From positions 186,001 through 250,000 of the forward strand of contig NZ_CP118615.1 in assembly GCF_028993575.1 (NCBI RefSeq): a stretch of DNA of 64,000 nt, in the 5' to 3' direction. Shown piece by piece: positions 49,682 through 59,764 of the stretch (position 1 is its first letter; every line of letters begins with the position of its first letter). Below the pieces are notes generated by a model, which was not told the origin of the DNA, made no database searches, and worked only from the letters and a program-made list of their open reading frames with translations. A program made the translations under genes and the position numbers. The stretch is from Micromonospora cathayae. GTDB taxonomy: Bacteria > Actinomycetota > Actinomycetes > Mycobacteriales > Micromonosporaceae.

Positions 49682-52600
49682 GTGTCGACCCAGCAGACTT
49701 CGCAGGAGAACCCACTGGCGGGTTTCGGCCCGAACGAGTGGATCGTCGAGGAGATGTACCAGCGCTACCTCGCCGACCCCAACAGCGTCGATTCGGCCTG
49801 GCACGACTTCTTCGCCGACTACCGGCCCGCGCCGGGTGCCACAGCCGGCGCGCCGACCAAGACGTCCGCGCCGACCGGTAAGTCCGAGCCGGCCGGGCAG
49901 CAGGAAGCGGCCGCCCGGGTGGCGCAGCCCGACGGCGGCAAGCCGGCCGGCACGCCCCCGGCCAAGGCCGCCGCGTCGCAGGACGGGGCCGCCGCGCCGG
50001 AGCGCAAGGCCAGCACGGCGCCGGCCAAGCCGGCTGCCGCCCCGTCGACCGCCAGCGCAGCCGGCGGGAACACCCAGACCAAGGCCGCGCCGGCCAAGCC
50101 GGCCGCCAAGGCCGCCCCGGCCAAGCCCGCCGCCGGTACGCCGGCACCGGACGGCGCCCGGACCACCCCGTTGCGGGGCGTGGCGGCGAAGATCGTCCAG
50201 AACATGGACGCCTCGCTGAGCGTGCCGACCGCGACGAGCGTGCGGGCCGTGCCGGCGAAGCTGCTGGTCGACAACCGCATCGTGATCAACAACCACCTGG
50301 CCCGGGGCCGGGGCGGCAAGGTCAGCTTCACCCACCTGATCGGGTACGCGCTGGTCCGGGCGCTGGTCGCGCACCCGGAGATGAACAACTCCTTCGCCCA
50401 GGTCGACGGCAAGCCGGCGCTGGTCGCCCCGGAGCACGTCAACCTGGGCATCGCGATCGACCTGACCAAGCCGGACGGCAGCCGCAACCTGGTGGTCCCG
50501 TCCATCAAGGCATGCGAGCAGATGGACTTCCGGCAGTTCTGGCAGGCGTACGAGGACGTGGTCCGGCGCGCCCGCCGCAACGAGCTGACCATGGAGGACT
50601 ACTCAGGCACCACCATCTCACTGACCAACCCGGGCGGCATCGGCACGGTGCACTCGATGCCGCGCCTCATGCAGGGGCAGAGCGCGATCATCGGGGTCGG
50701 CGCGATGGAGTACCCGGCGCCGTACCAGGGCATGAGCGAGGCCACCCTGGCCGAGCTGGCGGTCAGCAAGGTCATCACGTTGACCAGCACCTACGACCAC
50801 CGGGTCATCCAGGGCGCGCAGTCCGGCGAGTTCCTGAAGGTGATGCACGAGCTGCTGCTGGGCGAGCACGGCTTCTACGACCAGATCTTCACCTCGCTGC
50901 GCATCCCGTACGAGCCGGTGCGCTGGATGCGCGACGTGGCGGTGAACAGCGAGGGCCAGGTCAACAAGACCGCCCGGGTACACGAGCTGATCCACGCGTA
51001 CCGGGTGCGCGGTCACCTGATGGCCGACACCGACCCGCTCGAGTTCAAGATCCGCAAGCACCCGGACCTGGACGTCCTCCAGCACGGCCTGACCCTGTGG
51101 GACCTGGACCGCGAGTTCCCGGTCAACGGCTTCGCCGGCAGGCAGCGGATGAAGCTGCGGGACATCCTCGGTGTGCTGCGGGACTCGTACTGCCGCCGGA
51201 TCGGCATCGAGTACATGCACATCCAGGACCCGGAGGAGCGGCGCTGGATCCAGGAACGGATCGAGCGCAAGTACGAGAAGCCCAGCGCCGACGAGCAGAA
51301 GCACGTGCTCAACCGGCTCAACGCGGCCGAGGCGTTCGAGACCTTCCTGCAGACCAAGTACGTCGGCCAGAAGCGCTTCTCGCTGGAGGGCGGCGAGTCG
51401 CTGATCCCGCTCCTCGGTGAGGTGCTGGAGTCCTCCGCCGAGGCCGGGCTGGACGAGGTCGTCATCGGCATGGCCCACCGGGGCCGGCTGAACGTGCTGG
51501 CCAACGTGGTCGGCAAGCCGTACGAGAAGATCTTCTCCGAGTTCGAGGGGCACCTGGACCCGCGTTCGACGCAGGGTTCCGGCGACGTGAAGTACCACCT
51601 CGGGCAGAACGGCAAGTTCAGCACCCCGGACGGCGAGCACTCGGTGAAGGTCTCGGTGGTGGCGAACCCGTCCCACCTGGAGGCGGTCGACCCGGTGCTG
51701 GAGGGCATCGTCCGGGCCAAGCAGGACCGGATCGACCTGAAGCTGGAGGGCTACACCGTGCTGCCGCTGGCGGTGCACGGGGACGCCGCCTTCGCCGGCC
51801 AGGGCGTGGTCGCCGAGACGCTGAACCTCTCCCAGCTGCGCGGCTACCGCACCGGCGGCACCGTGCACGTGGTGGTCAACAACCAGGTCGGCTTCACCAC
51901 CGCCCCGGAGTACAGCCGGTCCAGCCTCTACAGCACCGACGTGGCCCGGATGATCCAGGCGCCGATCTTCCACGTCAACGGCGACGACCCGGAGGCCGTG
52001 GTCCGGGTGGCCCGGCTGGCCTTCGAGTACCGTCAGGCGTTCAACAAGGACGTCGTGATCGACATGGTCTGCTACCGGCGGCGCGGGCACAACGAGGGCG
52101 ACGACCCGTCGATGTCCAACCCCCAGATGTACAAGATCATTGACTCGAAGCGTTCGGTGCGCAAGCTCTACACCGAGGAGCTGATCGGCCGGGGCGACAT
52201 CACCGTGGAGGACGCGGAGGAACTGCTCCGCGACTACCAGGCGCAGCTCGAACGGGTCTTCAAGGCCACCCGGGACGCCGCCTCCGCCCCCAAGCAGGTC
52301 AGCCGGCCGCGCCGCGAGGACGAGCCGGAGCCGCAGGTGGAGACGGCCACCGACGCGGCCGTGGTCAAGGCCGTCGGCGACGCGCACGTCAACCTGCCGG
52401 AGGGTTTCACCCCGCACAAGCGGATCCAGCAGCTCCTCGACCGGCGGGCCAAGATGTCCGTCGAGGGTGGCATCGACTGGGGCTTCGGCGAGATCATCGC
52501 CTTCGGTTCGCTGCTGCACGACGGGGTGACCGTCCGGCTGGCCGGGCAGGACTCCCGCCGGGGCACCTTCGTGCAGCGGCACGCCGCCGTGGTCGACTCG

Positions 52601-53506
52601 AAGACCGGCGACGACTACCTGCCGCTGAAGTCGCTCACCGCCGACGGCGAACGCTCCCGGTTCTTCGTGCACGACTCGCTGCTCAGCGAGTACGCGGCGA
52701 TGGGCTTCGAGTACGGCTACTCGGTGGAGAACGTCAACGCGCTGGTCTGCTGGGAGGCCCAGTTCGGTGACTTCGTCAACGGCGCCCAGTCGGTGATCGA
52801 CGAGTTCGTCTCGTCCGGCGAGGTGAAGTGGGGCCAGCGCTCCGCGGTCACCCTGCTGCTGCCGCACGGCCACGAGGGCCAGGGCCCGGACCACACCTCC
52901 GGTCGTCCCGAGCGGTTCCTCCAGATGTGCGCCGAGGACAACATGCGGGTGTCCATCCCGACCACCCCGGCGAACTACTTCCACCTGCTGCGCCGCCAGG
53001 CGCTGTCGCCCAAGCGCAAGCCGCTCGTGGTCTTCACGCCGAAGTCGCTGCTGCGGCACAAGCTGTGCATCTCGCCGGTGGAGGACTTCACCACCGGCAC
53101 CTTCCAGCCGGTGCTGCACGACGGGGCCGCCCCGGCCCCCGAGCAGGTCAAGCGGGTGCTGCTCTGCTCGGGCAAGGTCTACTACGACCTGTTCCAGGCC
53201 CGGCAGGAGCGGGGCGTCACCGACACCGCGATCATCCGGCTCGAGCAGCTCTACCCGCTGCCGGTGGAGGAGATCCGGGCCGCGCTGGCCGAGTACCCGA
53301 ACGCCGAGGACTACGCCTGGGTGCAGGAGGAACCGGCCAACCAGGGCGCGTGGAGCTTCGTCGCGCTCAACCTGCTGGAGCACCTCGCCGACGTCCGGCT
53401 GCGCCGGATCTCCCGGCCCGCCGCCGCCGCCCCGGCGGTCGGCTCGGCCAAGATGCACGACGTCGAGCAGCACGCCCTCATCGAGGCGGCCCTGCCCCGT
53501 CCCTGA
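49682..53506 (+). CDS. kgd: Multifunctional 2-oxoglutarate decarboxylase/dehydrogenase E1 with E2-like domain
   Basis: A 1274-residue protein of the actinobacterial OdhA/Kgd type. Residues 1-40 are the short E1-like start ([35 protein letters not shown]), followed by an Ala/Lys/Pro-rich linker (about 45-160) and a succinyltransferase-like core (about 165-400, with [15 protein letters not shown] and [15 protein letters not shown] holding the catalytic His). The ThDP-dependent E1 (about 410-1270) has [15 protein letters not shown] and [20 protein letters not shown]. It feeds the TCA cycle from 2-oxoglutarate. The start is GTG 49682. In mycobacteria and corynebacteria the enzyme is inhibited by an FHA protein (GarA/OdhI). 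Confidence 0.95.
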   Translation: MSTQQTSQENPLAGFGPNEWIVEEMYQRYLADPNSVDSAWHDFFADYRPAPGATAGAPTKTSAPTGKSEPAGQQEAAARVAQPDGGKPAGTPPAKAAASQDGAAAPERKASTAPAKPAAAPSTASAAGGNTQTKAAPAKPAAKAAPAKPAAGTPAPDGARTTPLRGVAAKIVQNMDASLSVPTATSVRAVPAKLLVDNRIVINNHLARGRGGKVSFTHLIGYALVRALVAHPEMNNSFAQVDGKPALVAPEHVNLGIAIDLTKPDGSRNLVVPSIKACEQMDFRQFWQAYEDVVRRARRNELTMEDYSGTTISLTNPGGIGTVHSMPRLMQGQSAIIGVGAMEYPAPYQGMSEATLAELAVSKVITLTSTYDHRVIQGAQSGEFLKVMHELLLGEHGFYDQIFTSLRIPYEPVRWMRDVAVNSEGQVNKTARVHELIHAYRVRGHLMADTDPLEFKIRKHPDLDVLQHGLTLWDLDREFPVNGFAGRQRMKLRDILGVLRDSYCRRIGIEYMHIQDPEERRWIQERIERKYEKPSADEQKHVLNRLNAAEAFETFLQTKYVGQKRFSLEGGESLIPLLGEVLESSAEAGLDEVVIGMAHRGRLNVLANVVGKPYEKIFSEFEGHLDPRSTQGSGDVKYHLGQNGKFSTPDGEHSVKVSVVANPSHLEAVDPVLEGIVRAKQDRIDLKLEGYTVLPLAVHGDAAFAGQGVVAETLNLSQLRGYRTGGTVHVVVNNQVGFTTAPEYSRSSLYSTDVARMIQAPIFHVNGDDPEAVVRVARLAFEYRQAFNKDVVIDMVCYRRRGHNEGDDPSMSNPQMYKIIDSKRSVRKLYTEELIGRGDITVEDAEELLRDYQAQLERVFKATRDAASAPKQVSRPRREDEPEPQVETATDAAVVKAVGDAHVNLPEGFTPHKRIQQLLDRRAKMSVEGGIDWGFGEIIAFGSLLHDGVTVRLAGQDSRRGTFVQRHAAVVDSKTGDDYLPLKSLTADGERSRFFVHDSLLSEYAAMGFEYGYSVENVNALVCWEAQFGDFVNGAQSVIDEFVSSGEVKWGQRSAVTLLLPHGHEGQGPDHTSGRPERFLQMCAEDNMRVSIPTTPANYFHLLRRQALSPKRKPLVVFTPKSLLRHKLCISPVEDFTTGTFQPVLHDGAAPAPEQVKRVLLCSGKVYYDLFQARQERGVTDTAIIRLEQLYPLPVEEIRAALAEYPNAEDYAWVQEEPANQGAWSFVALNLLEHLADVRLRRISRPAAAAPAVGSAKMHDVEQHALIEAALPRP

Positions 53507-53517
53507 CCCGTCCCGCT

Positions 53518-53558
53518 GCTGGGGCAGCGCCCGCCGGACCCGGTGGGCCTGCCCCAGC
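53518..53558 (+). terminator. Hairpin terminator after kgd
   Basis: A 10-bp stem GCTGGGGCAG/CTGCCCCAGC (53518-53527 with 53549-53558) starts 12 bp after the kgd stop; GCCC/GGGC within the loop can extend it. It lies just before a small downstream gene, so it may attenuate readthrough. Confidence 0.7.
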
Positions 53559-53579
53559 GGCATGTGCGAGGAGAGCACC

Positions 53580-53759
53580 GTGTACTTCACCGACCGTGGC
53601 ATCGAGGAGCTGGTCCAGCGACGCGGGGAGGAGTCCGTGTCGGTCGAGTGGCTGGGCGAACGGCTGCGCGACTTCGTCGACCTGAACCCGGAGTTCGAGA
53701 CCCCGATCGAGCGCTTCGCGACCTGGCTGGCCCGACTGGACGACGAGGACGAGGACTGA
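53580..53759 (+). CDS. Small conserved actinobacterial protein (DUF6104-like)
   Basis: A 59-residue acidic protein beginning VYFTDRGIEELVQRRGEE and ending LARLDDEDED. The beginning matches a small family of unknown function widespread in actinomycetes, often found after the oxoglutarate dehydrogenase gene. The GTG at 53580 has GAGGAG seven bases before it; an ATG at 53562 gives six more residues. It probably is soluble and helical. No function is known. Confidence 0.75.
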   Translation: MYFTDRGIEELVQRRGEESVSVEWLGERLRDFVDLNPEFETPIERFATWLARLDDEDED

Positions 53760-53851
53760 CCGCACGCCCCGCACCCGCCGGACGAGCGACCACCGGATGG
53801 CGGGCCGCCGCGGGCCCCGCAGTCGAGGGCGGCGGCGCACGGCGTCGCCCC

Positions 53852-53905
53852 CGGGGACACCGGGGACACCGGGGGCAACGGGGACACCGGGGGCAACGGG
53901 GACGG
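53852..53905. repeat. 9-bp minisatellite, six units, G-quadruplex-prone
   Basis: Six consecutive 9-bp units: CGGGGACAC twice, then CGGGGGCAA, CGGGGACAC, CGGGGGCAA and CGGGGACGG. Each unit supplies a run of four or five G, so the plus strand could fold into one or more G-quadruplexes. It lies in the intergenic space between the small DUF6104-like gene and a membrane protein gene. Confidence 0.9.
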
Positions 53906-54024
53906 ACCGGCGTCACCCGGCGGGGTGATTGACACCCAGCGTCACCGGCGGTGCACTGGGAGGCAGCGTCCCCGGTCAGGCCGACCCGGCCGGCCGTACG
54001 CCTGCCCGGCCCAGGGAGGCGACC

Positions 54025-54708
54025 GTGACCCCCGAATCCCCCAGACCCCCGCAGGACGCGGTGACCGTACGCCGGCTCCGGGTCGGTGTCGGCGCCGTCG
54101 GCCTGGCCCTGCCGATCGTCCTGATCGTCGGGCACGGCGTCGTGGTCGGCCGGCCCGCCCTGCTCGACTCGCTCAGCGGGTACTACCACTCTGAGCTGCG
54201 GGACGTCTTCGTCGGCAGCATGTGCGCGATCGGCGTGTTCCTGATCAGCTACCGTCACCGGCACCCCGACGACCTGATCAGCACCATCGCCGGGGTGCTG
54301 GCCATCGCGGTGGCGCTGTTCCCCACCGCGCCGGCCGATCCGAGCCGTACCGAACGGATCGTCGGCGTGGTGCACCAGGTGTCCGCCGGCGCGCTGTTCC
54401 TGCTGCTGGCGGTCTTCTGCCTGGTCCTGTTCACCCGGGCCGACCCGACCGTCCGCCCCGACCCGAAACCCGGCAACCGGTTCTACCGCAGCTGCGGTCT
54501 CCTCATCCTGGCCGCGATCGGCCTGGCGGTGGCGAGCATCGCCCTGCCCGACGACGTACGCGACACCGTACGGCCGGTGTTCTGGTGCGAGACCGTCGCG
54601 GTGTTCGCCTTCGGCGCGGCCTGGCTGGCCCGCAGCGACGCGATCTTCCGGGCCGCCCAGCCACCCCGCGAGGGCACCCCCCGCCCCGCCGAACCCGCCC
54701 TCCCCTAG
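54025..54708 (+). CDS. DUF998-like polytopic membrane protein
   Basis: A 227-residue membrane protein. GTG 54025 has GGGAGG eight bases upstream; the longer frame from 53929 would begin in non-coding-looking sequence. About six helices are seen (VGAVGLALPIVLIVGHGVVV, VFVGSMCAIGVFLISY, ISTIAGVLAIAVALFP, GALFLLLAVFCLVLF, LLILAAIGLAVASIAL, TVAVFAFGAAWLA). It contains the short loop SGYYHSELRDVFVG. The hydrophobic pattern resembles DUF998-type proteins of unknown function. It is upstream of pta-ackA by 57 bp. Confidence 0.7.
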   Translation: MTPESPRPPQDAVTVRRLRVGVGAVGLALPIVLIVGHGVVVGRPALLDSLSGYYHSELRDVFVGSMCAIGVFLISYRHRHPDDLISTIAGVLAIAVALFPTAPADPSRTERIVGVVHQVSAGALFLLLAVFCLVLFTRADPTVRPDPKPGNRFYRSCGLLILAAIGLAVASIALPDDVRDTVRPVFWCETVAVFAFGAAWLARSDAIFRAAQPPREGTPRPAEPALP

Positions 54709-54765
54709 CCGGCCCCGGGACCAACGACCCGGGCGGCACCAGCAGCGATCTTGTAGCGTGAGGGC

Positions 54766-56832
54766 GTGGCACGGAGCGTCTACCTCACCAGCGTGGGCTC
54801 GGGCGGCGGCAAGTCGACCATCGCGCTCGGCCTCGCCGAACTCCTCTCCCGGCAGGTGGAGCGGATCGGCGCGTTCCGGCCGCTGGTCGCCGGCAACGGC
54901 CCGGACCCGATCCTCGCCCTGCTCGGGGACCGGTACCGGATCGACCCACCCGTCGACGACCTGTACGGCACCACGTACGCCGAGGCGGCCACCCTGGTCG
55001 GCGACGGCCGCCGGGAGGAGCTGGTCTCCCGGATCGTCCAGCGGTACCGGGCGGTGGAACGCCGCTGCCCGGCGATGGTGGTGGTGGGCAGCGACTTCGA
55101 CGACACCGGCGACCCGGGCAACCCGCGTGAGCTGGCCTTCAACGCCCGGCTGGCGACCGAGTTCGGCAGCGTGGTGGTGCCGGTGGTGGACGGCTTCGGG
55201 CAGGAGCCGGCAGCCGTCGCGGCGGCGGCGCGCGGGGCGTACCACGATCTGACCGACCTGGGCGCGACGGTGCTGGCGGTGATCGCCAACCGGGTGCCGG
55301 AGCCGATGACCCTGCCCGAGCTGCCCGTCCCGGCGTACGCGATCCCGGAGGTGCCGACCGTGTCGGCGCCGACGGTGGCCGAGGTGGCGACGGCGCTCGG
55401 CGCGACCCTGCTGGCCGGGGACGACGCCGCGCTCGGCCGGGACGTGCTCGACTACGTGGTCGGCGCGGCGCACGTGCCGACCCTGCTGGAGCACCTCACC
55501 GACGGCTGCCTGATGATCACCCCCGGGGACCGGGACGACCTGCTGGTGGCGGCGAGCGCCGCGCACGTGGCCGGGCAGGTCTCGCTGGCCGGGCTGGTGC
55601 TGACCCTCGGCGAACGGCCCGACCCCCGGGCGATGCGCCTGGTCGAGAAGCTGAACACCGGGCTGGCCGTGCTCTCGGTGCCCACCGACAGCTACGACAC
55701 GATCTCCGCGTCCAACCGGATCGAGGGCCGGCCCAGCCCGGCCAACCCGCGCAAGGTGGAGGCGGCGCTCGGCGCGTTCGAGGCCAACGTGGACACCGTC
55801 GACCTGGCCCGCCGGCTGGAGGTCAGCCGGTCGGAGCGGGTCACCCCGATGATGTTCGAGTACGACCTGATCGACCGGGCGCGGGCCCAGCGGCGGCGGT
55901 TGGTGCTACCGGAGGGGGCCGAGGAGCGGATCCTGCGGGCGGCGGAGATCCTGCTGCGCCGGGGCGTGGCCGACCTGACCCTGCTCGGCCGCCCCGACGA
56001 CATCGCCCGCCGGACCCGGGAACTCGGCATCGACCTCGGTGACGCCGACCTGCTCGACCCGGCCACCAGCGACCTGCGGGACGGGTTCGCCGAGACGTAC
56101 GCGAAACTCCGCGCCCACCGGGGCATGACGGTCGACCTGGCCCACGACATCGTGGCGCAGCCGAACTACTTCGGCACGATGATGGTGCACACCGGGCACG
56201 CCGACGGCATGGTCTCCGGGGCCACCCACACCACCGCCGCCACCATCCGCCCGGCCTTCGAGATCATCCGTACCGTGCCGGGGGTCTCGGTGGCGTCCAG
56301 CGTCTTCTTCATGCTGCTCGCCGACCGGGTCCTGGTGTACGGCGACTGCGCGGTCAACCCCGACCCGGACGCCGCCCAGCTCGCCGACATCGCGATCTCC
56401 TCGGCGGACACCGCGGCCCGGTTCGGCATCGAACCCCGGGTGGCGATGCTGTCGTACTCCACCGGCAGCTCAGGCTCCGGCGCGGACGTGGAGAAGGTCG
56501 CGGCGGCCACCGAGCTGGTCCGGGAGCGTCGGCCCGACCTGCTGGTCGAGGGGCCGATCCAGTACGACGCGGCGATCGACGCGAAGGTCGCCGCCACCAA
56601 ACTGCCGGACAGCCCGGTCGCCGGACGGGCCACGGTGTTCGTCTTCCCCGACCTCAACACCGGCAACAACACGTACAAGGCGGTGCAGCGCTCGGCCGGG
56701 GCGGTCGCGGTCGGCCCGGTCATGCAGGGCCTACGCCGGCCGGTCAACGACCTGTCCCGGGGGGCCACCGTCGCCGACATCGTCAACACGGTGGCGATCA
56801 CCGCCATCCAGGCCGCCGGGGAGCCGTCGTGA
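54766..56832 (+). CDS. pta: Phosphate acetyltransferase, long (DRTGG-containing) form
   Basis: A 688-residue enzyme that interconverts acetyl-CoA and acetyl phosphate. The N-terminal part has a P-loop-like VGSGGGKSTIALGLAE and a DRTGG-type regulatory region; the C-terminal 325 residues form the phosphate acetyltransferase domain with NYFGTMMVHTGHADGMVSGATHTTAATIRPAFE and LSYSTGSSGSG. The GTG start overlaps nothing upstream. It ends in a 4-bp overlap with ackA (GTGA), the usual pta-ackA operon. Confidence 0.95.
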   Translation: MARSVYLTSVGSGGGKSTIALGLAELLSRQVERIGAFRPLVAGNGPDPILALLGDRYRIDPPVDDLYGTTYAEAATLVGDGRREELVSRIVQRYRAVERRCPAMVVVGSDFDDTGDPGNPRELAFNARLATEFGSVVVPVVDGFGQEPAAVAAAARGAYHDLTDLGATVLAVIANRVPEPMTLPELPVPAYAIPEVPTVSAPTVAEVATALGATLLAGDDAALGRDVLDYVVGAAHVPTLLEHLTDGCLMITPGDRDDLLVAASAAHVAGQVSLAGLVLTLGERPDPRAMRLVEKLNTGLAVLSVPTDSYDTISASNRIEGRPSPANPRKVEAALGAFEANVDTVDLARRLEVSRSERVTPMMFEYDLIDRARAQRRRLVLPEGAEERILRAAEILLRRGVADLTLLGRPDDIARRTRELGIDLGDADLLDPATSDLRDGFAETYAKLRAHRGMTVDLAHDIVAQPNYFGTMMVHTGHADGMVSGATHTTAATIRPAFEIIRTVPGVSVASSVFFMLLADRVLVYGDCAVNPDPDAAQLADIAISSADTAARFGIEPRVAMLSYSTGSSGSGADVEKVAAATELVRERRPDLLVEGPIQYDAAIDAKVAATKLPDSPVAGRATVFVFPDLNTGNNTYKAVQRSAGAVAVGPVMQGLRRPVNDLSRGATVADIVNTVAITAIQAAGEPS

Positions 56833-58001
56833 CCGACCGGGTACTGGTGCTCAACTGCGGTTCGTCGTCGGTCAAGTACCGCCTCTACGCCGGGGACGAG
56901 ATCCTCGCCAAGGGCACCGTGGAGCGGATCGGTGAGCCGGGCGGCGGCCCGGCCGACCATGAGGCGGCGGTCCGGGAGATCCTGGCCGGGCTGGACCTGA
57001 CCGGGCTGACCGCGGTCGGGCACCGGGTGGTGCACGGCGGCCGACGGTTCACCGAACCGGTCCTGGTCGACGACGCCGTCCTCGCCGCGATCCGCGAGCT
57101 GTTCCCGCTCGCCCCACTGCACAACCCGGCGAACCTGGCCGGCATCGAGGTGACCCGGGCGCTGCTGCCGGACGTCCCGCAGGTCGCCGTCTTCGACACC
57201 GCGTTCCACCACACCCTGCCCGAGGCCGCCGCCACCTACGCCATCGACCGGGACACCGCCCGGCGGTACGACATCCGGCGGTACGGCTTCCACGGCACCT
57301 CGCACGCGTACGTCTCCCGGCGTACCGCCGAACTGCTCGGCCGGGCGTACGACGACACGAACACCGTCACCCTGCACCTGGGCAACGGGGCGAGCGCCTG
57401 CGCGGTGGCCGGCGGACGCAGCGTCGCCACCTCGATGGGGATGTCTCCGCTGGAGGGCCTGGTGATGGGTACCCGCAGCGGCGACCTGGACCCGACCATC
57501 ATCTTCCACCTGCGCCGCGAGGGCGGGCTGAGCGTGGACGAGATCGACGACCTGCTCAACCACCGCAGCGGCCTGCTCGGCCTGACCGGGGCCAACGACA
57601 TGCGCGAGGTGCTGGCCCGCCGCGCCGACGGCGACCCGGCCGCCACCCTCGCCTTCGACGTCTACTGCCGGCGGATCACCGGCTACGTGGGGGCGTACTA
57701 CGCCCTGCTGGGCCGGGTCGACGCGGTCACCTTCACCGCCGGGGTGGGCGAGCACGCCGCCGAGGTCCGGGCCGCCGCGCTGGCCGGCCTGGACCGGCTC
57801 GGCATCACCGTCGACCCCGCCCGCAACACCACCGGCACCGGTGACCGGCGTATCTCACCGGACGGCTCGGAGGTGGCGGTCTTCGTGGTCGGCACCGACG
57901 AGGAACGCGAGATCGCCCGGGAGGCCCGCGCCGTCGCCCGCGCCACCGCCAGTGCCGTCACCGGTGCGGGCAGCGTTCCCCGCCCGACACCGCCCGGCTA
58001 G
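56829..58001 (+). CDS. ackA: Acetate kinase
   Basis: A 390-residue ASKHA-fold kinase converting acetyl phosphate plus ADP to acetate and ATP. The motifs LVLNCGSSSVKYRLY, GHRVVHGG, VFDTAFHHTLPE, RRYGFHGTSHAYVS, HLGNGASACAV and HRSGLLGLTGANDMR are complete. The GTG start overlaps the pta stop. The C-terminal 20 residues are Ala-rich and probably flexible. Confidence 0.96.
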   Translation: MTDRVLVLNCGSSSVKYRLYAGDEILAKGTVERIGEPGGGPADHEAAVREILAGLDLTGLTAVGHRVVHGGRRFTEPVLVDDAVLAAIRELFPLAPLHNPANLAGIEVTRALLPDVPQVAVFDTAFHHTLPEAAATYAIDRDTARRYDIRRYGFHGTSHAYVSRRTAELLGRAYDDTNTVTLHLGNGASACAVAGGRSVATSMGMSPLEGLVMGTRSGDLDPTIIFHLRREGGLSVDEIDDLLNHRSGLLGLTGANDMREVLARRADGDPAATLAFDVYCRRITGYVGAYYALLGRVDAVTFTAGVGEHAAEVRAAALAGLDRLGITVDPARNTTGTGDRRISPDGSEVAVFVVGTDEEREIAREARAVARATASAVTGAGSVPRPTPPG

Positions 58002-58040
58002 AAGACCGGCCGCTACGTCGGAAGGTGCTAGCACGCCTCC

Positions 58041-58140
58041 CACCCGCTGCTTTCCTCCCCTGCCCGCCGGTTCCCTCGCCCGTCCGCCGGTTCCGTCCCC
58101 CGCCGGCCGGTTCCCTCCCCTGCCCGCCGGTGTCGCCCCG
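58041..58140. repeat. 20-bp tandem repeat, about five units, after ackA
   Basis: GCCGG falls exactly every 20 bp at 58066, 58086, 58106 and 58126 with shared flanks (consensus about CGCCCGCCGGTTCCCTCCCC); the unit at 58041-58060 is a more degenerate copy. It fills the gap between ackA and the small membrane protein gene, and its end abuts that gene's stop codon. Confidence 0.75.
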
Positions 58141-58142
58141 GT

Positions 58143-58325
58143 TCAGCCCAGGGCGATCCAGGTGGCGAGCGCGAGCAGCACCGCCGCCACGACCACCGCG
58201 CCGATCAGGGGCAGCCGGGACGCGTCACGCACCGGCGCGTCCCCCTGAGCGGCCAACTCCGGAGCGTGGACGAAAGCGCGGAACGCCTCGGTGTCCCCAC
58301 TCCGATCGACGTACTCCTCACCCAT
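58143..58325 (-). CDS. Small single-pass membrane protein, hypothetical
   Basis: A 60-residue protein: polar, acidic N-terminus (MGEEYVDRSGDTEAFRAF) and one C-terminal transmembrane helix (LIGAVVVAAVLLALATWIAL). ATG 58325 is chosen over an in-frame upstream start at 58343. It has no recognised domain; similar tail-anchored-like small proteins are frequent in actinomycetes. Confidence 0.55.
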   Translation of the reverse strand: MGEEYVDRSGDTEAFRAFVHAPELAAQGDAPVRDASRLPLIGAVVVAAVLLALATWIALG

Positions 58326-58413
58326 AGGCCCGACCCTAACCACCCCCCGCCACCCCCGCCGCCCACCCAGTCCCGCCCCCTCCCCCAGCCCTCACCCTCT
58401 CTCCTCCAGCCCC

Positions 58414-58474
58414 GTTGATCATGAAGTTGTTGTCGTCCCCACCGCGTGTCGCGCACAACAACTTCATGATCAAC
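58414..58474. repeat. 61-bp hairpin repeat, copy B
   Basis: Arms of 19 bp (58414-58432 and 58456-58474) pair perfectly around a 23-base loop. The flanks CCAGCCCC and AGGGCTGG add 7 more pairs, so the stem may run from 58406 to 58482. The arms are shared with copy A at 29334-29394. It lies between the divergent small membrane protein gene and the first lipoprotein hydrolase gene. Confidence 0.88.
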
Positions 58475-58580
58475 AGGGCTGGGGAAAGGGGGTGTGCGGT
58501 GGGAAGGGTTGGCCGGGTGGGGGGTGACGAACACCGGAAAGGTGGGAGCGGGGCGGCCCGCCGACGCCTACCTTCAGGGC

Positions 58581-59471
58581 ATGTCCCTACCCCGTCTGGT
58601 CGCCGCGCTGCTGACGGTGCTGCTGGCCGGATGCGGGTCGGTCACCGCTGCGCCTGGCACGGCCATGTCGTCCCGCCCGGTGCCCCGGGAGACGTACGCC
58701 GTCGGCATGCGGACGCTCACCGTCGATCCCGGATCGGCCCGGCCGCTGCGGGTGACCGTCTGGTACCCGACCGCCGGCGGTACGGTCGCCCCCGGGCGGT
58801 TCCCCATGGTACTGCACAGTCACGGGCTGCGTAGTCTGCCCGCTCTGCACGCGGCGCTGACCACCCGCTGGGCGGCGGCCGGTTTCGTGGTCGCCGCGCC
58901 CACCTACCCGCACACCAACCTGCGGGCGCAACGGTTCGACCGGCACGACGTACGCAACCAACCGGCGGACGCCTGGCGGGTGGTCCGCCACCTGACCCGC
59001 CTCGCCGGCACCCGCGGCGACCCGTTCGCCGGTCACCTGGACACCGCCCGGATCGCGGCCAGCGGACACTCGGCGGGCGGCTTCACCACCGCCGGGATGT
59101 TCACGTCGGGGCATCCGGACCGGCTCCGGGCCGGCATCGTCATCGCCGGCGGGGGGATGGCGGGGAGTTTCGCCGGGCCGCCGGCCGCCCTGCTCTTCGT
59201 GCACGGCGGGGCAGACCAGGTCGTACCGCTGACCGTCGGCCGGGCCGCGTACGACCGGACGGACTGGCCACGGGCCTTCCTCACGCTGTCCGGTCAGGGG
59301 CACGGCGAGTACCTGACGCCCGGGCGGCCCGGTTTCGAACAGATCCTCGCCGCCACCACCGACCTGCTGCGCTGGCGGCTCTACGACGACGCGGCGGCCG
59401 GGCGACGGATCGCCGCCGGGGCGACCCGGGCCGGGGTGACCAGCTTCGAGAACCGCCTCGGCACCCCCTGA
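58581..59471 (+). CDS. Lipoprotein alpha/beta-hydrolase, paralogue 1
   Basis: A 296-residue secreted lipoprotein. The signal peptide ends in the lipobox LLAGC (Cys18), so the protein is lipid-anchored at the outer face of the membrane. The hydrolase domain has LHSHGLR (oxyanion region), ASGHSAGGFT (nucleophile Ser), FVHGGADQVVP (acid Asp) and GQGHGEYL (His). It resembles PAF-acetylhydrolase-like and dienelactone-hydrolase-like esterases. The downstream paralogue shares TRWAAAGFVVAAPT and HSAGG. Confidence 0.85.
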   Translation: MSLPRLVAALLTVLLAGCGSVTAAPGTAMSSRPVPRETYAVGMRTLTVDPGSARPLRVTVWYPTAGGTVAPGRFPMVLHSHGLRSLPALHAALTTRWAAAGFVVAAPTYPHTNLRAQRFDRHDVRNQPADAWRVVRHLTRLAGTRGDPFAGHLDTARIAASGHSAGGFTTAGMFTSGHPDRLRAGIVIAGGGMAGSFAGPPAALLFVHGGADQVVPLTVGRAAYDRTDWPRAFLTLSGQGHGEYLTPGRPGFEQILAATTDLLRWRLYDDAAAGRRIAAGATRAGVTSFENRLGTP

Positions 59472-59551
59472 GCCACCGCCGCCCTCGCCCTCGCCCTCGC
59501 CCCCTCCCGACGGGCGGGCGGGCCGGGCGGGCGGAGCCGACAGCCGGACCG

Positions 59552-59666
59552 GGACAGGCAGGACCCGACGGGCAGGATCCGACAGGTCTGACCGGACAGG
59601 CAGGACCCGACGGGCAGGACCGGGCAGGGGGGTCTCGACCCGGTGAGTAGACCCGGTGAGTAGACC
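59552..59666. repeat. Tandem repeats between the two hydrolase genes
   Basis: A 26-bp sequence beginning GGACAGGCAGGACCCGACGG occurs at 59552-59577 and identically at 59594-59619, so the period is 42 bp. A second repeat, CGGTGAGTAGACC (13 bp), occurs twice in tandem at 59641-59666. Neither period fits the codon length. No gene is seen in 59472-59764. Confidence 0.85.
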
Positions 59667-59764
59667 CGGCGTGGAGCGGGCGGCACGGCGTCGTGAGGCG
59701 CCCCACCCACCGGGTACCGCCCGAGCCGGGCCGGACGTCACCGCCGCGAGGCACAATCGAGAGC

